From JAICTV01 sp035634055 (GTDB lineage Bacteria; Planctomycetota; Phycisphaerae; Tepidisphaerales; Tepidisphaeraceae), in the NCBI GenBank assembly GCA_035634055.1, contig DASQDR010000084.1, positions 1 through 15,993 on the forward strand: a stretch of DNA of 15,993 nucleotides, given 5' to 3'. A program made the translations under genes and the position numbers. Shown here piece by piece: positions 13,833-15,993 of the stretch. Positions within the stretch are counted from its first letter, which is position 1. Each line of letters starts with the position of its first letter. The notes beneath the pieces are model-generated. The model saw only the letters and a list, made by a program, of their open reading frames with translations. It was not told the DNA's origin and searched no databases.

Positions 13833-13878
13833 TGAAAGTTCCTTGAAACTTTCACGAAGTGGTGCATAATCTTTCACG
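13833..13878 (+). promoter_or_regulatory. Candidate operator: TTTCAC-type repeats around the pectate lyase promoter
   Basis: A perfect inverted repeat, TGAAAGTT (13833-13840) and AACTTTCA (13847-13854) with a 6-base spacer, overlaps the -35 box. CTTTCACG occurs at 13849-13856 and again at 13871-13878, exactly 22 bases apart or about two helical turns, one in the spacer and one just after the -10 box. This arrangement suggests binding by a dimeric regulator. The regulator is unknown, and its identity cannot be inferred from this window. Confidence 0.45.
13843..13870 (+). promoter_or_regulatory. Sigma70-like promoter of the pectate lyase gene
   Basis: TTGAAA at 13843-13848 (5 of 6 bases of the -35 consensus) and CATAAT at 13865-13870 (5 of 6 of the -10) are separated by 16 bases. 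It sits in an A/T-rich patch that contrasts with the surroundings and lies 77 bases before the ATG at 13948. This is the best promoter in the window. Confidence 0.6.
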
Positions 13879-13947
13879 TTCTCAGGCGCAAACTCCGCGC
13901 CCGCGCTTGCCGTAGCACCCCTGACCGAATTCAAGAGGAACCTGCCC

Positions 13948-15993
13948 ATGGCGACCGCCCGTCGACGCGTCCGCTCAGAAGCTGAATCGTCGCGTCAACT
14001 CACGGGCATCGCGCGACTTGCGCGGGCAGCGTCGGCGGGGTTGGAGAAGCTGGAGAGCCGACGATTCTTTGCTATCCCCGCCTTTCCGGGCGCCGAGGGC
14101 GCGGGTGGCTACGCGACGGGCGGGCGCGGCGGGGACGTTTACCACGTTACCAATCTTAACGGCTCGGGCGCCGGCTCCTTCGCCGAGGGGCTTGCCACTG
14201 CCCCGGCCGTCGGGCGGACCATCGTCTTCGACGTCAGCGGGTACATCGCCAGCCCCGAGCAGATCAAGCTGACCAAGTCCAAGATCACCATCGCCGGCCA
14301 GACCGCCCCCGGCGACGGCATCGGCCTGCGCAACGGAACCTTCTGGATCTCGGGAGACGACCTGGTCGTCCGCCACTTCCGCTTCTACGGCCACCGTGGC
14401 GGCGACGCCCTGGACTACGACAGCGGCTCGGTCAACAGCATCCTGGATCACGTGACGGTCGCGTTCGGCCCGGACGAGAACTTCTCGACCTGGAGCCCGC
14501 CGGAGAACATGACCTTCCAGGACTCGATCAACGCCTGGGGCCTGGTCAGCCACTCCGCCGGCGGGTTGTGGAACACCAACCACGCCACCGCCCTGCGCAC
14601 GCTGTGGATCCACAACCACACGCGCAACCCCAAGGCCCGCCCGGAGGGGGTGCTGGACTGGGTCAACAACGTGACGGCCGACTGGGACATCGGCTTCATC
14701 ATGGGCGACTCCAGCACGCCCGCCAACTGGAAGGCCAACGTCCGCGGCAGCTACTTCGTCTCCTCCTACGCCAAGACCACCGCGCTGGAAAAGGCGCTGC
14801 TGGACCGCAACGGCAACCCGAACTTCTCGCTGTACATGGACGGCTCGGCCCTGGACGGCAACGCCAACGGCGTGCTGGACGTGAGCCGCACCAACTACCA
14901 GATGGCGTCGGGCAACTACATCCAGGCGCCCGCGCCGTTCGTCAACAATGGCGTGCCGGTCACCATCGACGATTACCTGACCGCCTACAAGAAGGTGGTC
15001 TCCACCTCCGGCCCGCTGCGGACGGACGCGACGTCGGCGGCGCTGCGCGACGAGCTGAACGCGATCGCGATCTCCGACCTGATCCTCCAGAAGAAGCACC
15101 AGGTCAGCAACGTCAGCCAGACCGGCGCGAGCAACGGCGGCTGGGGGACGCTCGCCTCGGCGCCCGCGCCGGTGGACACCGACCAGGACGGCATGCCCGA
15201 TTTTTGGGAGAACTCCCTCGGGCTCAGCGCCGGCGTCCAGGACCACAACGGCGTGCTGGCCAGCACCGGCGGGATCGTCAACGCCGGCACGTTCATGCCG
15301 CCCAACACGCCGGCGGGCTACACCAACCTTGAGGAGTACCTCCACTTCCTCGCCTCTCCACACGCCACGGTCGCCAAGAACACCTCGGCCGAGCCGTCAT
15401 CGATCGACATTGATCTGGCCAAGTACACCTCCGGGTTCAGCAAGTCGCCGGTCTTCCTGCTCTCCAACGTCACCGGCGGCACCGCCACGCTCCTGGGCGA
15501 CGGGCACACCGTGCGCTTCGTCCCCACCGCCAACACCTTCGGCCGCGCCAAGTTCAACTTTAAGGTCACCGACGGCGACGGGAGCACCTGGACGCAGCAG
15601 TTCAACCTGCTGGTCTCCAACCAGGGGCTTCCGAAGAACCTGCTTTGGAAGGGAGGCCAATCCTCCAACGCCTGGGACGTGGCCACCGAGAACTGGCTGA
15701 AGAACGGCGTCGGGGCCGGCGTCACCTTCTCGCCGGGCGACGGCGTGCTGTTCGACGACTCCGGATCCAACGTCCCGAACATCAACGTGATCGGCACGCA
15801 GTCGGTCTCCGGGATGACCGTCAACGCGTCGAAGAACTACACCTTCGGCGGCACCGGCTCGATCGCCGGCGCCGGCGGCTTGCAGAAGTCCGGCACCGGC
15901 ACGCTCACGCTGAACAGCGCCAATACCTACGCCGGCGGTACGATCGTCAACGGCGGCGCGCTGGTGCTCAACACCGCCGCCGCCGCCGGCTCC
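13948..15993 (+). CDS. Secreted PL1-type pectate lyase with PATR repeat (partial, 3' end outside window)
   Basis: The frame is open for 682 codons to the window end. The product probably cleaves polygalacturonate by beta-elimination outside the cell. Residues 32-42 carry the surface-protein motif LEKLESRRFFA. Residues about 44-400 match the PL1 right-handed beta-helix: FPGAEGAGGYATGGRGG near the start, DHVTVAFGPDEN with D167-H168 and D176-E177, then HSAGGLWN and HNHTRNPKAR with R226 and R231, the region of the catalytic arginine, and DWVNNV. A calcium-loop segment DTDQDGMPDFWE starts at 410. About 480-560 looks Ig/cadherin-like. From about 564 there is an autotransporter-associated strand (PATR) region, with GGLQKSGTGTLTLN near 643. 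The start is supported by AAGAGGAA at 13933-13940. By analogy with its neighbours it may end in the dockerin-like cassette, but that part is not in view. It is missing from simple ORF lists only because no stop lies inside the window. Confidence 0.88.
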   Translation, partial: MATARRRVRSEAESSRQLTGIARLARAASAGLEKLESRRFFAIPAFPGAEGAGGYATGGRGGDVYHVTNLNGSGAGSFAEGLATAPAVGRTIVFDVSGYIASPEQIKLTKSKITIAGQTAPGDGIGLRNGTFWISGDDLVVRHFRFYGHRGGDALDYDSGSVNSILDHVTVAFGPDENFSTWSPPENMTFQDSINAWGLVSHSAGGLWNTNHATALRTLWIHNHTRNPKARPEGVLDWVNNVTADWDIGFIMGDSSTPANWKANVRGSYFVSSYAKTTALEKALLDRNGNPNFSLYMDGSALDGNANGVLDVSRTNYQMASGNYIQAPAPFVNNGVPVTIDDYLTAYKKVVSTSGPLRTDATSAALRDELNAIAISDLILQKKHQVSNVSQTGASNGGWGTLASAPAPVDTDQDGMPDFWENSLGLSAGVQDHNGVLASTGGIVNAGTFMPPNTPAGYTNLEEYLHFLASPHATVAKNTSAEPSSIDIDLAKYTSGFSKSPVFLLSNVTGGTATLLGDGHTVRFVPTANTFGRAKFNFKVTDGDGSTWTQQFNLLVSNQGLPKNLLWKGGQSSNAWDVATENWLKNGVGAGVTFSPGDGVLFDDSGSNVPNINVIGTQSVSGMTVNASKNYTFGGTGSIAGAGGLQKSGTGTLTLNSANTYAGGTIVNGGALVLNTAAAAGS

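Noticed and set aside
11953..13863. Identical 12-mer TCACGAAGTGGT at 11953-11964 and 13852-13863 as a shared regulatory site
   Set aside because: In 16 kb a few matching 12-mer pairs are expected by chance, and the first copy lies in a filler-repeat arm between convergent genes rather than at a promoter.
13975..15363. Minus-strand open frame (462 codons) opposite the pectate lyase
   Set aside because: The plus-strand frame is open for 682 codons, has PL1 motifs, a ribosome binding site and a promoter; the minus-strand product is shadow-like.
1..15993. A true cellulosome (cohesin-dockerin complex) in this region
   Set aside because: Only dockerin-like tails are seen; no cohesin domain or scaffoldin is recognisable in the window, so a complex cannot be claimed.

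Overview
The window is strongly GC-rich and looks like a chromosomal segment of a planctomycete, most likely class Phycisphaerae and Tepidisphaerales-like. That placement is an inference from gene content, not from a marker gene. The evidence is a set of very large extracellular proteins that share an N-terminal LExLExRRxL motif (the 'LEPR-XLL' type known from planctomycete giant proteins) and a C-terminal dockerin-like double EF-hand cassette. They also carry PKD, delta-60, SdrD B-like, calcium-repeat and PATR modules.

Layout. 1-169: last codons of a surface protein, ending in the dockerin-like cassette. 518-4159: a PL11-type rhamnogalacturonan lyase fused to a carbohydrate-binding-like domain, an SdrD B-like domain and the cassette. 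4461-10226: a 1921-residue surface protein with a beta-solenoid-like N-terminus, five PKD-like domains, a delta-60 repeat region and the cassette. 10238-11248 (minus): FRG-domain protein. 11467-11928: DinB-like four-helix protein. 12082-12720 (minus): lipoprotein Cu/Zn superoxide dismutase. 12946-13785: VTT (TVP38/TMEM64/DedA-like) membrane protein. 13948 to the window end: start of a PL1-type pectate lyase followed by an Ig-like region and a PATR repeat.

How it fits together. The PL11 and PL1 proteins both point to extracellular pectin degradation, of the rhamnogalacturonan I backbone and of homogalacturonan respectively. The 1921-residue protein may be an adhesin or scaffold displayed beside them. 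The four middle genes (FRG, DinB, SodC, VTT) alternate in strand and look like separate transcription units with no visible link to pectin use.

Most interesting points: (i) one C-terminal cassette on three proteins of different content, suggesting a common sorting or docking tag; (ii) the PL11 domain appears to lack both residues I recall as the catalytic Lys/Tyr pair; (iii) SodC has every metal ligand but neither disulfide cysteine, and has a His-x3-His-x3-His linker; (iv) a good promoter with repeated TTTCAC elements lies before the pectate lyase; (v) several degenerate intergenic repeats are present. I saw no tRNA, rRNA, CRISPR array, transposase or integrase.
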